Origin: Flavobacterium sp. UBA6721
GTDB lineage: Bacteria; Bacteroidota; Bacteroidia; Flavobacteriales; Flavobacteriaceae
Length of the DNA: 64,000 bases
Direction: 5' to 3'
Assembly: GCA_002454195.1 (NCBI GenBank)
Contig: DKIJ01000005.1
Location: 124,001-188,000, forward strand
The notes below the pieces were generated by a model. It worked only from the letters and a program-made list of their open reading frames with translations. It was not told the origin of the DNA and ran no database searches. The first letter of the stretch is position 1; each line of letters starts with the position of its first letter. Shown in pieces: positions 18,005 to 26,537 of this stretch. Made by a program: the position numbers and the translations under genes.

Positions 18005-19153
18005 ATGGATGCTACTTTCATAACAGAAAAGGAACTAAAAAAAATGGATCCTGTTTTTGGACAATTATCGTTTAATGATCATGAACAAGTTGTATTTTGT
18101 AATGACAAAGATACAGGTTTAAAAGCAATTATTGGTATTCATAACACGGTTATGGGACCTGCTCTAGGAGGGACTCGAATGTTTAATTACGCTAGTGAAT
18201 GGGATGCTTTGAATGATGTTTTGCGTCTGTCGCGTGGTATGACTTTCAAATCAGCTATTACAGGTTTGAATATTGGGGGAGGAAAAGCGGTAATTATAGG
18301 CGATGCAAAAACACAAAAAACACCTGAATTAATGCGAAGATTTGGCGAGTTTGTTCATTCATTGAGCGGAAAATATATTACTGCCGAAGATGTGGGTATG
18401 GAAACAAGTGATATGGATTTAGTAAGAGATGTAACGCCATATGTAACTGGTATTTCTGAATCAAGAGGTGGAGCTGGAAATCCATCACCTGTAACTGCTT
18501 ACGGTGTGTTTATGGGGATGAAAGCAGCTGCCAAATCACAATTTGGTTCAGATAATCTAGCAGGTAAAAAAGTTGTAGTTCAAGGAATTGGTCACGTAGG
18601 AGAGGCGCTTGTTGATTATTTGACAAAAGAAGAGGCAATTGTTACTATTGCCGATATCAATTATGAAAGATTGAATGCTGTAGGTGCTAAATACGGAGCT
18701 CAAATTTTTACAGGTTCTGATTTATTTACAACTGATATGGATATATATGCACCATGCGCTATGGGAGCCACTATAAACAATGATACAGTTTATAAAATTA
18801 ATGCAAAAGTAATTGCTGGTGCGGCTAATAATCAATTGGCTGAAGAGAATATTCATGGGGCTATTTTGCAAGAAAGAGGTATAACCTATGCTCCTGATTT
18901 CTTGATTAATGCTGGAGGGATTATCAATGTTTATGCAGAATTGGCTAAATATGATAAAAAAGAAATTATGAGCAGAACTGAAAATATTTATAATACCACT
19001 TTAGAAATTCTCGATTTTGCTGCACAAAACGGAATTACTACGCATCAAGCAGCTTTAAATGTGGCACAAAAACGCATTGATCAACGAAAATTAGAAAATA
19101 GTAAAAAAGGTTGTTATAATTCAGGTAGTATTCATGGTTTTCAAATCAAATGA
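18005..19153 (+). CDS. Glu/Leu/Phe/Val-family dehydrogenase, probably leucine dehydrogenase
   Basis: 382 residues. The substrate domain has MGPALGGTRMFNY, GMTFKSAITGLNIGGGKAVIIGD with the catalytic Lys region, and ITAEDVGMETSDMDLV. The Rossmann NAD domain has VVQGIGHVGEALVDYL, then CAMGATINNDTV, GAANNQLAE and DFLINAGGIINVYAEL. It reversibly deaminates a branched-chain or aromatic amino acid to the 2-oxo acid with NAD. The leucine/valine dehydrogenase branch fits best, but specificity cannot be proved by eye. An 11-bp terminator hairpin starts inside the last codons. Confidence 0.9.
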   Translation: MDATFITEKELKKMDPVFGQLSFNDHEQVVFCNDKDTGLKAIIGIHNTVMGPALGGTRMFNYASEWDALNDVLRLSRGMTFKSAITGLNIGGGKAVIIGDAKTQKTPELMRRFGEFVHSLSGKYITAEDVGMETSDMDLVRDVTPYVTGISESRGGAGNPSPVTAYGVFMGMKAAAKSQFGSDNLAGKKVVVQGIGHVGEALVDYLTKEEAIVTIADINYERLNAVGAKYGAQIFTGSDLFTTDMDIYAPCAMGATINNDTVYKINAKVIAGAANNQLAEENIHGAILQERGITYAPDFLINAGGIINVYAELAKYDKKEIMSRTENIYNTTLEILDFAAQNGITTHQAALNVAQKRIDQRKLENSKKGCYNSGSIHGFQIK

Positions 19154-19168
19154 AAACCATGACTTTTT
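19133..19168 (+). terminator. Terminator overlapping the dehydrogenase stop codon
   Basis: Perfect 11-bp stem CATGGTTTTCA (19133-19143) / TGAAAACCATG (19151-19161) and a T-run. The TGA stop (19151-19153) is the first base triplet of the right arm. Confidence 0.85.
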
Positions 19169-19226
19169 TATTTAAGAATTAAATACTGATTCGCGAATTT
19201 TAATTTTATTATAAAAAGGAAATCCT

Positions 19227-19234
19227 TATTTTTG
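19227..19234 (+). promoter_or_regulatory. -7 box of the nusB-yajC operon
   Basis: TATTTTTG followed by a leader of about 25 nt to the GTG start at 19264. Confidence 0.65.
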
Positions 19235-19263
19235 CAAACTAATTTTTTAAAAGTTCTTATAAG

Positions 19264-20208
19264 GTGGTAAATAGACGACACATCCGCGTTAAAGTTATGC
19301 AAACCATTTATGCGATGCATCAAAACGGCTCAGATAACATGGAAAAGGAAGAGAAATTCCTTTTTTACAGTATCGATAATATTCAAGATTTATACCTTAC
19401 AATGATTTCTTCTCTGCTTGAAATTTGTAAAAAAGAATCTCAATTTTTGCATCTATCAAGTCAAAAACATTTAGCAACTGCTGCCGAACGTAATCCTAAC
19501 GAGAAATTTATTAAGAACAGTATTTTTGAAATCCTTTCCGAAAACAATTCTTTAAGTATCGCTTTAGAAACAAGAAAAATCAATGCATGGCATTTGCATG
19601 AGGACTATATAGCCTTGTTGTTGCAGGCTATTAAAGAAAGTTCGTATTATCAAAAATACATGAGTAATCCGGAACGTTCATTTGAGGAAGATAGACAGTT
19701 AATTGTAGATTTGTTTACAGAAGTAATTGTTCCAAATGAAAAATTATACGAGTTCTTAGAGGATGATAAATTGACTTGGATTGATGATATCCCAATGGTA
19801 AATACGCAAATTATCAAACAACTGAAAGCGATGAAGCCTATTGAAAATGATAATTTTAAAGTGCCAAAATTGTATAAGGACATTGAGGATAAAGATTTTG
19901 CTAGAGATTTGTTTCGTAAAACAATTTTAAACGAAAAAGAGTTAGCTAAAGAGTTTGTAGACAAAACACCTAACTGGGATAGTGATCGAATTGCTGAGGT
20001 TGATACCATTATTTTGAAAATGGCTATTTGCGAATTTTTGAAATTCCCATCCATTCCAGTAAAAGTGACTTTGAATGAATATTTAGAATTAGCCAAAGAA
20101 TATTCTACTCCAAAAAGTAGTATTTTTATCAATGGAATTTTAGATAATTTGGTTAAAGAATTAGAAAGTAGTAAAAAAATGATTAAAACCGGTCGCGGTT
20201 TAATGTAA
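19264..20208 (+). CDS. nusB: Transcription antitermination factor NusB (long Bacteroidota form)
   Basis: 314 residues, about twice E. coli NusB; this long form is normal in Bacteroidota. The start is GTG (MVNRRHIRVKVMQTIYAMHQ), fitting the family N-terminus NRRHIR.KVMQ. Residues about 1-190 are an added helical region. The NusB fold is at about 205-305: KDFARDLFRKTILNEKEL, NWDSDRIAEVDTIILKMAICEFLKFPSIPVKVTLNEYLELAKEYSTPKSSIFINGILDNL (in parts). It binds boxA RNA with NusE in rRNA antitermination. It is followed 34 bp later by yajC. Confidence 0.93.
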   Translation: MVNRRHIRVKVMQTIYAMHQNGSDNMEKEEKFLFYSIDNIQDLYLTMISSLLEICKKESQFLHLSSQKHLATAAERNPNEKFIKNSIFEILSENNSLSIALETRKINAWHLHEDYIALLLQAIKESSYYQKYMSNPERSFEEDRQLIVDLFTEVIVPNEKLYEFLEDDKLTWIDDIPMVNTQIIKQLKAMKPIENDNFKVPKLYKDIEDKDFARDLFRKTILNEKELAKEFVDKTPNWDSDRIAEVDTIILKMAICEFLKFPSIPVKVTLNEYLELAKEYSTPKSSIFINGILDNLVKELESSKKMIKTGRGLM

Positions 20209-20242
20209 TAGTATAGTAATCAATTAAAAAGAATTAAATATC

Positions 20243-20515
20243 ATGGGTCAATTAAATCAGTTTTTACCGTTTATTTTAATGTTTGTAGTTATCTATTTCT
20301 TCATGATTAGACCACAACAAAAAAGAGCAAAACAAGAAAAAGAATTTGAAAACAACTTGAAAGTAGGAGATAAAGTAATCACTAAAAGTGGTCTTCATGG
20401 TAAAGTCGCTGAATTAGCTGAAACAACTGTTGTTCTTGAAACAATGGCAGGAAAATTAAAAATGGAGCGTTCGGCAATTTCTATGGAAATGAGTGCTTCA
20501 TTGGCTAAAAAATAA
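20243..20515 (+). CDS. yajC: Preprotein translocase subunit YajC
   Basis: 90 residues. One N-terminal membrane helix (FLPFILMFVVIYFFMIRPQQ), then the conserved RPQQKRAKQEKEFENNLKVGDKVITKSGLHGKV (in parts) with a small soluble beta domain. It is the accessory inner-membrane subunit of the SecDF-YajC complex. It is co-transcribed with nusB; secDF is not adjacent. Terminator at 20538-20562. Confidence 0.95.
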   Translation: MGQLNQFLPFILMFVVIYFFMIRPQQKRAKQEKEFENNLKVGDKVITKSGLHGKVAELAETTVVLETMAGKLKMERSAISMEMSASLAKK

Positions 20516-20537
20516 TAGCAAGAAAATACGATTATAA

Positions 20538-20562
20538 AAAAAGTCCCGAAAGGGACTTTTTT
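20538..20562. terminator. Terminator between yajC and the lysine-rich gene
   Basis: Stem AAAAAGTCCC / GGGACTTTTT with a GAAA tetraloop; symmetrical, so it serves both convergent genes. Confidence 0.92.
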
Positions 20563-20571
20563 GTTTTGTAA

Positions 20572-21006
20572 TTATTTTTTCTTTTTAGCTTTCTTTTTTG
20601 ATTTCGATTTTCCTTTAGCTTTTTTCTCTTTTAACTTGGCTTTGATTTTTGCTTTTTTCGCTTTCTTCTTTTTGGCCTTTTTAGCCTTGTCTTTTTTCTT
20701 TTTAGCTTTCGCTTTGGCGGCCGCTTTTTTAGCCTTTTTTTTCTTTTTGTCTTTTTTCTTAGCCTTGTCTTTTTTTTCTTTTTTAGGTTCAGCGGTTTCT
20801 TCGGGCTTATCCTCAGGATTTATCTCATTTTCAAGACTAGTGCCTTCCTCTTCAATAGATTCAGTAGGAGTTTCTGCAATGATTTCCTTAAGTGGTTTTT
20901 CTGTGGTTTCTGTACTTACAGTTGTTTTGGTTCTCCTCCTAGTTGTTTTAGGCGTTTCATTTTCCTGAGGAATTGTTTTTTCAATTTCTTCTTGGTTTTC
21001 GCTCAT
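20572..21006 (-). CDS. Bipartite acidic / lysine-alanine-rich histone H1-like protein
   Basis: 144 residues. The first 75 are acidic and polar (MSENQEEIEKTIPQENE, EGTSLENEINPEDKPEE). The last 70 are almost only Lys and Ala with scattered Asp/Ile (KKKDKKKKKAKKAAAKAKAK). The C-terminal part resembles histone H1-like DNA-binding tails of some bacteria (Chlamydia Hc1, Bacteroidota H1-like proteins). Nucleic-acid binding is inferred from charge alone. The opposite strand also has a long open frame (poly-Phe/Leu/Ala), but that is the antisense of lysine and alanine codons. This reading has a family-like start and a terminator directly after the stop. Confidence 0.75.
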   Translation of the reverse strand: MSENQEEIEKTIPQENETPKTTRRRTKTTVSTETTEKPLKEIIAETPTESIEEEGTSLENEINPEDKPEETAEPKKEKKDKAKKKDKKKKKAKKAAAKAKAKKKKDKAKKAKKKKAKKAKIKAKLKEKKAKGKSKSKKKAKKKK

Positions 21007-21164
21007 AATAGTTGCTGATTTTGAATATTTTAATAAATTTAAAAGCTAGGTTTATTGGGTTTAGTAAAAAGCACTACTATTTGTTTTTTCAAATTTACAT
21101 AAAATTTATTTACAATAAATCATTGTTAGCCAAAGATTTTCTTAATCAAAACATAGAGCAAAAA

Positions 21165-21187
21165 AAAACTCCCATTTGGGAGCTTTT
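21165..21187 (-). terminator. Terminator of pepT
   Basis: CTCCC / GGGAG stem with flanking A and T runs, 11 bp past the pepT stop. Confidence 0.8.
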
Positions 21188-21197
21188 AGTCTATTAA

Positions 21198-22481
21198 TTA
21201 TTTTTTCTTTTTTGCTTTAGTTTTAGGTTGTTCTATACCAAAGTTTGGTAATGCAGTAAGCTCGGCAATTTTTACAATTACTTCAACTGCTTTTTGCATG
21301 CTTTCTACTGGGACATACTCGTATTTACCATGAAAGTTGTGTCCGCCTGCAAAGATATTTGGGCAAGGTAGTCCCATGTAAGATAATTGGCAGCCATCTG
21401 TTCCCCCACGAATGGGTTTAATAATAGGTTTGATATTCAAAGTTTTCATTGCTTTTTCGGCAATATCTACAATATGTTTTACCGGAAGCACTTTTTCCTT
21501 CATATTGTAATATTGATCTTTGATTTCGGCAACAGCAATGTCTTCGCCAAATTGTTTGGCATATTTTTTATTGATTTTGCGTACTATTTTTTCAATTTTT
21601 TCTTTTCTTTTTTCGAATTTCTTTTTATTGTGATCTCTGATAATAAGAGAAATAGTACTTTCTTCGATAGTTCCTGAAACATTATGAATATGGTAAAAAC
21701 CTTCATAACCTTTAGTTCTTTCAGGAACTTCATCAGCGGGTAATTTGTTAATGAAAGCATTAGCAATTAACATAGAGTTAATCATTTTTCCTTTGGCATA
21801 ACCTGGGTGTACACTTTTTCCTTTGAAAGTAATTTTGGCTCCAGCCGCATTAAAATTTTCGTATTCTAATTCACCTATTTGGCTTCCGTCCATGGTATAA
21901 GCCCAGTCGCAACCAAATTTTTCCACATCAAAAAAATGAGCACCTCTCCCGATTTCTTCATCAGGAGTGAAACCTACTCTAATTTTTCCGTGTTTAATTT
22001 CAGGATGGTTAATTAGGTATTCCATTGCTGTAACAATTTCAGTAATTCCAGCTTTGTCATCAGCGCCTAAAAGTGTTGTTCCATCAGTGGTAATAATCGT
22101 TTGTCCTTTGCATTGTAACAAGTCTTTGAAATAATCTGGAGATAAAACGATGTTTTGTTCTGCATTTAGAACGATATCTTTTCCATTGTAATTTTCTATA
22201 ATTTGCGGTTTTACATTAGCTCCAGTAAAATCAGGAGTAGTATCAAAGTGAGAAACGAATCCAATAGTAGGAATCTTTTCTTCAACATTACTAGGAAGCG
22301 TAGCCATGATATAAGCTTTGTCATCAATTGTAACCTCTTGCATTCCTATTGCTTTTAGTTCTTCTACTAATTGATTAGCTAAATCCCATTGTTTTTTTGA
22401 ACTTGGAGTAGTATTAGAATTAGGATCCGATTCAGTATCAACAGTTACGTAGCTGATAAAACGATCAATAATATTTTGCAT
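21198..22481 (-). CDS. pepT: Peptidase T (tripeptide aminopeptidase)
   Basis: 427 residues, M20B metallopeptidase. Metal-ligand segments are in order: [66 protein letters not shown] and near the end [29 protein letters not shown] (in parts). It removes the N-terminal residue from tripeptides in the cytoplasm with two zinc ions. The chain is about 15 residues longer than E. coli PepT (408) and ends in a basic tail PKTKAKKKK. The -7 box is TACCTTTG at complement 22507-22514. Confidence 0.95.
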   Translation of the reverse strand: MQNIIDRFISYVTVDTESDPNSNTTPSSKKQWDLANQLVEELKAIGMQEVTIDDKAYIMATLPSNVEEKIPTIGFVSHFDTTPDFTGANVKPQIIENYNGKDIVLNAEQNIVLSPDYFKDLLQCKGQTIITTDGTTLLGADDKAGITEIVTAMEYLINHPEIKHGKIRVGFTPDEEIGRGAHFFDVEKFGCDWAYTMDGSQIGELEYENFNAAGAKITFKGKSVHPGYAKGKMINSMLIANAFINKLPADEVPERTKGYEGFYHIHNVSGTIEESTISLIIRDHNKKKFEKRKEKIEKIVRKINKKYAKQFGEDIAVAEIKDQYYNMKEKVLPVKHIVDIAEKAMKTLNIKPIIKPIRGGTDGCQLSYMGLPCPNIFAGGHNFHGKYEYVPVESMQKAVEVIVKIAELTALPNFGIEQPKTKAKKKK

Positions 22482-22506
22482 ATAATGGTGTTTTTTTGTT
22501 GGTTTG

Positions 22507-22514
22507 CAAAGGTA
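22507..22514 (-). promoter_or_regulatory. -7 box of pepT
   Basis: TACCTTTG on the minus strand in the 63-bp gap after the DUF1003 gene; leader about 20 nt. Confidence 0.65.
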
Positions 22515-22544
22515 GTATTAATTTGAACTAAAATAAAGCATGCT

Positions 22545-22952
22545 TTATTGCATATTTTCTAAAATTTGGATTATTTTATCTAGTTTTTCAACCTCTAGCG
22601 AATTCAATTTTGCTGCTAAGGCTTCAATTTCTAGTTTTGCTTCCTTATTGGTATTATAATCATCTTGCGCCTGAATTCGATCTCTTTCATTTTGTCGATT
22701 TTGCGCCATCATAATAATTGGAGCAGCATAGGCAGCTTGGGTAGAAAATAATAAGTTGAGTAAAATAAACGGATAAGCATCCCAATGATAGCAAAAGCCA
22801 ATAAGATTTAGTCCCATCCAAACAATTACAAAAACAGTTAGTAAAATGATAAAACGCCAAGATCCCATTCCTTTGGCAACAGAGTCGGCTATACGGCTTC
22901 CAAATTCTAGGCTGTCATAGTGTCGTTGGTGCCAGTTTTTTGATAAATTCAT
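22545..22952 (-). CDS. DUF1003 inner-membrane protein
   Basis: 135 residues. Two membrane segments, GSWRFIILLTVFVIVWMGLNLIG (in parts) and YPFILLNLLFSTQAAYAAPIIMMAQNRQ, the second ending in the DUF1003 signature PIIMMAQNRQNERDR, then a cytoplasmic coiled coil (IEALAAKLNSLEVEKLDKIIQILENM). Members are small membrane proteins of unknown function. Transcribed on its own or ahead of pepT. Confidence 0.9.
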   Translation of the reverse strand: MNLSKNWHQRHYDSLEFGSRIADSVAKGMGSWRFIILLTVFVIVWMGLNLIGFCYHWDAYPFILLNLLFSTQAAYAAPIIMMAQNRQNERDRIQAQDDYNTNKEAKLEIEALAAKLNSLEVEKLDKIIQILENMQ

Positions 22953-22988
22953 ATTTAGTTTTTTTGATTAGTATGAAGGTATAAAAAA

Positions 22989-23047
22989 ATCGCAAAGACA
23001 ATGATTGATTCTGCTTTCTTTTATGCATAAATCGTTGCCTTTGCGAT
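22989..23047 (-). terminator. Long-stem terminator of the coiled-coil gene
   Basis: 17-bp arms (22989-23005 and 23031-23047) with two mismatches around a 25-nt loop, followed on the minus strand by a run of seven T residues; 29 bp past the stop at 23077. Confidence 0.75.
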
Positions 23048-23076
23048 AGATTCTAATTCGGTATTTACATTAAAAA

Positions 23077-23637
23077 TTATTCTCTCAATTTGTTTACTTT
23101 TTCTTGTGTTTTAATCAAGTCCTCGTTGAGTTTGTTAATTTTAATTTGCTGTTTACTGATTTTGATGTTTTCTTTTTCAATTTCAGTAGGTCTAAGTTTT
23201 CCTCTTGTCTTTTTGTTTTCGAATTTTTTCTTCTCGTTAGCGAGCGTTTTTTCTTCATTAACAATTTTAGCTTTCAGCTTATTGATTGCTTTCTCCCCTG
23301 AAAGAATTTTGTCTTGTTTTTTCTCTAAATCGTTCAGTTTTTTTTCAAAATTCCGTTCATTTTTTTCAGCTCTTCTAGCCTCTTTTAATGCTCGTTTTTC
23401 TTCTCTCATTTTTGTTTTAAGAAGTTTAGCTTCTTCTTTTATCGCTATTTTTTCGGCATCATTTAAAGCTTTAGAATTGTCTTGCACATTCATTTTCATG
23501 ATAGTGTCTTTTACTGTAGTGACAGTAGTTGTAGTCGTTTTAGTGACTAGTTTTATGGAGTCATTTGTGACATTCTGAGCCCAAAAGAATTGAAAACTAG
23601 AAATCATACCTAAGGTAAATAATGTTTTTAGTCTCAT
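23077..23637 (-). CDS. Secreted coiled-coil protein, Lys/Glu-rich
   Basis: 186 residues. Signal peptide (MRLKTLFTLGMISSFQFFWAQ), a Thr/Val-rich segment (VTKTTTTTVTTVKDT), then about 135 residues of charged helix (KIAIKEEAKLLKTKMREEKR, EKKLNDLEKKQDKILSGEKA) that should form a long coiled coil. No recognised domain. The signal points to the periplasm or envelope. Strong coding bias and a dedicated terminator support a real gene. Function unknown. Confidence 0.75.
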   Translation of the reverse strand: MRLKTLFTLGMISSFQFFWAQNVTNDSIKLVTKTTTTTVTTVKDTIMKMNVQDNSKALNDAEKIAIKEEAKLLKTKMREEKRALKEARRAEKNERNFEKKLNDLEKKQDKILSGEKAINKLKAKIVNEEKTLANEKKKFENKKTRGKLRPTEIEKENIKISKQQIKINKLNEDLIKTQEKVNKLRE

Positions 23638-23904
23638 AATGATTCATTTTTAAGTTAATAATAAGTAGGTTATCATTGATTTGATAACGACAAATTAAGA
23701 AAAATCAGTATAAAATGGAAGTGTTTTAGAACTGTTAAAATTGTTGGTAAATCATTTTTTTATCGTAAGTAGTTGTATTGTAGCTTTTTGTATGAAGGTG
23801 TTTTTGTTTTTTTTGGGTTTTATTTAACGTAAGTTTATTAGGTTGTTTATGAGGCTATTTCTTTAAAGTTCTTATTTATAATTTTTTTATCCATTAGATA
23901 ATTC

Positions 23905-23912
23905 TATTTTTG
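23905..23912 (+). promoter_or_regulatory. -7 box of pyrD
   Basis: TATTTTTG, 18 bp before the pyrD ATG. The 293-bp spacer upstream shows no other clear element. Confidence 0.65.
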
Positions 23913-23930
23913 CACTCAAATTAAAAACCT

Positions 23931-24950
23931 ATGTACAAACAGCTTATCCGACCATTGTTTTTTTGTTTTGATCCTGAAAAAATTCATCATTTTACCTTTG
24001 CATTAGTCCGTGTAACTTCTAAAATCCCTGGTTTTTCATCAATCTATAAATCACTTTATTTAGTCAATGATAAAAGATTAGAAAGAGAAGTTTTTGGATT
24101 GAAATTTAAAAATCCAGTAGGCTTAGCGGCGGGTTTTGATAAGGATGCTAAATTATATAAGGAATTATCCAACTTTGGTTTCGGGTTCATCGAAATAGGG
24201 ACTTTAACTCCAAAAGGACAAGATGGGAATCCAAAAAAACGTTTGTTTCGTTTAAAAGAAGATTCGGCGATTATTAATCGAATGGGATTTAATAATGGAG
24301 GTGTCATGGAAGCGGTGGAACGACTAAAATCAAATCCAGGTGTATTAATAGGTGGAAACATAGGTAAAAATAAGGTGACTCCTAACGAAGAGGCTACTTC
24401 TGATTATGAAATTTGTTTTGATGCTTTATACGATTATGTCGATTATTTTGTGGTAAATGTAAGTTCGCCAAATACGCCTAATCTTCGTGAATTGCAAGAC
24501 AAAGAACCGTTGACACAGTTGTTGCAAACCTTGCAAAATAAAAATTTGGCTAAGCCAAAACAAAAGCCAATTTTATTAAAAATTGCTCCAGATTTGACAG
24601 ATGAGCAATTGTTAGATATTATTGATATTGTAAAAGAGACTCAGATTTCAGGTGTAATTGCTACCAATACGACTATTTCACGTGAAGGTTTACAATCAGA
24701 AAACAAAACCGAAGTGGGCGGCTTATCAGGGAAACCATTAACCAAGCGCGCTACAGAAGTGATTCGTTTTCTTTCTGAAAAAAGTAACAAGGCTTTCCCA
24801 ATCATTGGAGTGGGAGGAATTCATTCGGCAGAAGATGCTATTGAAAAATTAGAAGCTGGAGCAAGTTTAGTGCAATTGTATACGGGCTTTATTTATGAAG
24901 GTCCAGCCTTGGTGAAAGCAATAAATAAAAAGATTTTGAGCAAGAATTAA
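23931..24950 (+). CDS. pyrD: Dihydroorotate dehydrogenase (quinone), class 2
   Basis: 339 residues. The N-terminal membrane-associating helix ([23 protein letters not shown], in parts) marks class 2. FMN/orotate motifs: [43 protein letters not shown] (in parts), [29 protein letters not shown] with the catalytic Ser, [19 protein letters not shown] and [21 protein letters not shown]. It oxidises dihydroorotate to orotate at the inner membrane, passing electrons to menaquinone. pyrE lies 18 kb away in this window, not in the same operon. Confidence 0.97.
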   Translation: MYKQLIRPLFFCFDPEKIHHFTFALVRVTSKIPGFSSIYKSLYLVNDKRLEREVFGLKFKNPVGLAAGFDKDAKLYKELSNFGFGFIEIGTLTPKGQDGNPKKRLFRLKEDSAIINRMGFNNGGVMEAVERLKSNPGVLIGGNIGKNKVTPNEEATSDYEICFDALYDYVDYFVVNVSSPNTPNLRELQDKEPLTQLLQTLQNKNLAKPKQKPILLKIAPDLTDEQLLDIIDIVKETQISGVIATNTTISREGLQSENKTEVGGLSGKPLTKRATEVIRFLSEKSNKAFPIIGVGGIHSAEDAIEKLEAGASLVQLYTGFIYEGPALVKAINKKILSKN

Positions 24951-24972
24951 TCTTGTTGAAATACAAAATGAT

Positions 24973-25006
24973 AAAAGCGTAATTCGTATTTCGATTGCGC
25001 TTTTTT
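24973..25006 (+). terminator. Terminator of pyrD
   Basis: Interrupted stem beginning AAAAGCG and closing with CGCTTTT, then eight T residues. Confidence 0.8.
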
Positions 25007-25022
25007 TTGTGCTTTCTAAATT

Positions 25023-25051
25023 TTGCCAGTTTGCAACTTTTAGTATCTTTG
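25023..25051 (+). promoter_or_regulatory. Promoter of the HMG-CoA-lyase-like gene
   Basis: -33 TTG at 25023-25025, 18-bp spacer, -7 TATCTTTG at 25044-25051. The ATG at 25058 is 6 nt further on, so transcripts should have almost no leader. Confidence 0.75.
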
Positions 25052-25057
25052 GATGCT

Positions 25058-25921
25058 ATGGAGCCAATTAAAATTATCGAATGCCCTCGTGATGCCATGC
25101 AAGGTATCAAAAGTTTTATTCCTACTGAGAAGAAAGTCTCGTACATTCAGGCTTTATTGCGAGTAGGCTTTGATACGATTGATGTTGGGAGTTTTGTTTC
25201 GCCAAAAGCAGTACCTCAAATGCAGGATACAGCAGCTGTTTTAGAACAATTGGATTTGTCAACAACCAAGAGTAAAATATTAGCTATAATTGCTAATACT
25301 AAAGGTGCTGAAACAGCTTCTCAATTTGAAACCATTCACTATTTAGGTTTCCCTTTCTCAATTTCTGAAAATTTTCAAATGCGTAATACCCACAAAACAA
25401 TCGCCGAATCGATTGTGAGCATGCAAGAAATATTGGAGATAGCCTATAAAAATAATAAAGAAGTTGTGGCTTACTTATCTATGGGTTTTGGTAATCCGTA
25501 TGGAGATCCATGGAATGTTGAAATTGTAGGCGAATGGACCGAGAAATTAGCAACAATGGGAGTTAAAATCCTATCGCTTTCGGATACTATTGGAAGTTCA
25601 ACTCCTGATGCAATTCGGTATTTGTTTAGTAATTTGATTCCTAAATATCCTCAAATAGAGTTTGGCGCTCATTTGCATACCACATACGATAAATGGTTTG
25701 AAAAAATAGAAGCCGCATACCAATCCGGTTGTCGTAGATACGATGGCGCAATTCAAGGTTTTGGAGGTTGTCCTATGGCAAAAGATGAATTAACGGGAAA
25801 CATGCCCACTGAGAAATTACTATCGTATTTTACAGCTAATAAAGAACAGTTGAATTTAAATCCATTGAGTTTTGAAAGTGCTTACAATGAAGCATCCAAA
25901 GTGTTTAATTCTTATTTTTAG
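25058..25921 (+). CDS. Hydroxymethylglutaryl-CoA lyase-like protein
   Basis: 287 residues from the ATG at 25058. The frame is open upstream, but that would start inside the pyrD terminator and ahead of the promoter. HMGL-like TIM-barrel motifs: IKIIECPRDAMQGIKSFIPT, VGFDTIDVGSFVSPKAVPQM, YLSMGFGNPYGDPWN, LSLSDTIGSSTPDAI, FGAHLHTTYDKW and IQGFGGCPMAKDELTGNMPTE (in parts), with the catalytic GGCP Cys. It should cleave HMG-CoA to acetoacetate and acetyl-CoA in leucine breakdown. Related aldolases share the fold, but the ECPRD start and GGCP loop favour HMGL. Confidence 0.88.
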   Translation: MEPIKIIECPRDAMQGIKSFIPTEKKVSYIQALLRVGFDTIDVGSFVSPKAVPQMQDTAAVLEQLDLSTTKSKILAIIANTKGAETASQFETIHYLGFPFSISENFQMRNTHKTIAESIVSMQEILEIAYKNNKEVVAYLSMGFGNPYGDPWNVEIVGEWTEKLATMGVKILSLSDTIGSSTPDAIRYLFSNLIPKYPQIEFGAHLHTTYDKWFEKIEAAYQSGCRRYDGAIQGFGGCPMAKDELTGNMPTEKLLSYFTANKEQLNLNPLSFESAYNEASKVFNSYF

Positions 25922-25985
25922 CATGTTTAGGAGATACTATTTTGGTAAGTAAGGCGTTAAAAGATAGCTAATTAATTCTAAGAGA

Positions 25986-26537
25986 ATGAAAAAGTATTGT
26001 TTTTATAAAATCATTTGCATACTCCTTCTTATGGGAAGTAGTTTTTCTTGTACAAGTGATTTGAACTTTGATCAGGCCAATGATTTAAAACTCACTCCTG
26101 TTTATGAAGCAAATTTTAGCTATTTTGATGTGCCAGCAAAAAGTTTTGTGTCGGATACTGGAATGGAAATTCCTTGGGCGGGTGATGAATATGATTTTGA
26201 TGTTTTTAGAGATAAATATCTGAATAGTTATTTGCGAAAAGTTGATTTTCATTTCGAAATTAACAATACAATAAAAAGACCTTTTTTCTTAAATATTGTT
26301 TTGCTTGATGCAAATAATAGAGCATTAACTACAATAAAAAAAGATGTTCCAGCCTATTCAGGAACAGCTACTATTGTTACCAGTACTGAAATTTTTGAAA
26401 ACAATAGATTAGAATTGTTGAAAAAAACGGTGAAAATGGGCTTTTTAATAACAATAGGTTCTGGCTCTGCTTTGAATGCAAATAGTACTGGAAATTTAGT
26501 TTTACGTTCTAGTGTCACAGTTTATTTAGAAATCTAA
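25986..26537 (+). CDS. Lipoprotein of unknown function
   Basis: 183 residues. The N-terminus is a type II signal peptide with lipobox SSFSC (Cys about residue 22). The mature part is all-beta-looking (VDFHFEINNTIKRPFFLNIVLLD, in parts; NLVLRSSVTVYLEI), without known motifs. Its stop overlaps the start of the DUF5723 gene by one base (TAATG), so the two are translationally coupled and probably work together at the outer membrane, as is common for lipoprotein-barrel pairs in Bacteroidota. Confidence 0.8.
   Translation: MKKYCFYKIICILLLMGSSFSCTSDLNFDQANDLKLTPVYEANFSYFDVPAKSFVSDTGMEIPWAGDEYDFDVFRDKYLNSYLRKVDFHFEINNTIKRPFFLNIVLLDANNRALTTIKKDVPAYSGTATIVTSTEIFENNRLELLKKTVKMGFLITIGSGSALNANSTGNLVLRSSVTVYLEI

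Noticed and set aside
20561-20968. Long + strand frame rich in Phe, Leu, Ala and Ser, looking like a membrane protein
   Set aside because: It is the antisense of the Lys/Ala codons of the histone-like gene at 20572-21006, and its start lies in the yajC terminator.
21012-21197. 61-codon + strand frame
   Set aside because: Runs through the pepT terminator, has no family features and overlaps the region expected to hold the histone-like gene's promoter.
23090-23578. Long hydrophobic + strand frame
   Set aside because: Antisense of the Lys/Glu-rich coiled-coil gene at 23077-23637, which has a signal peptide and terminator.
24995-25057. Earlier start for the HMG-CoA-lyase-like gene
   Set aside because: It begins within the pyrD terminator and upstream of the mapped-looking promoter; MEPIKIIECPRD is the family start.
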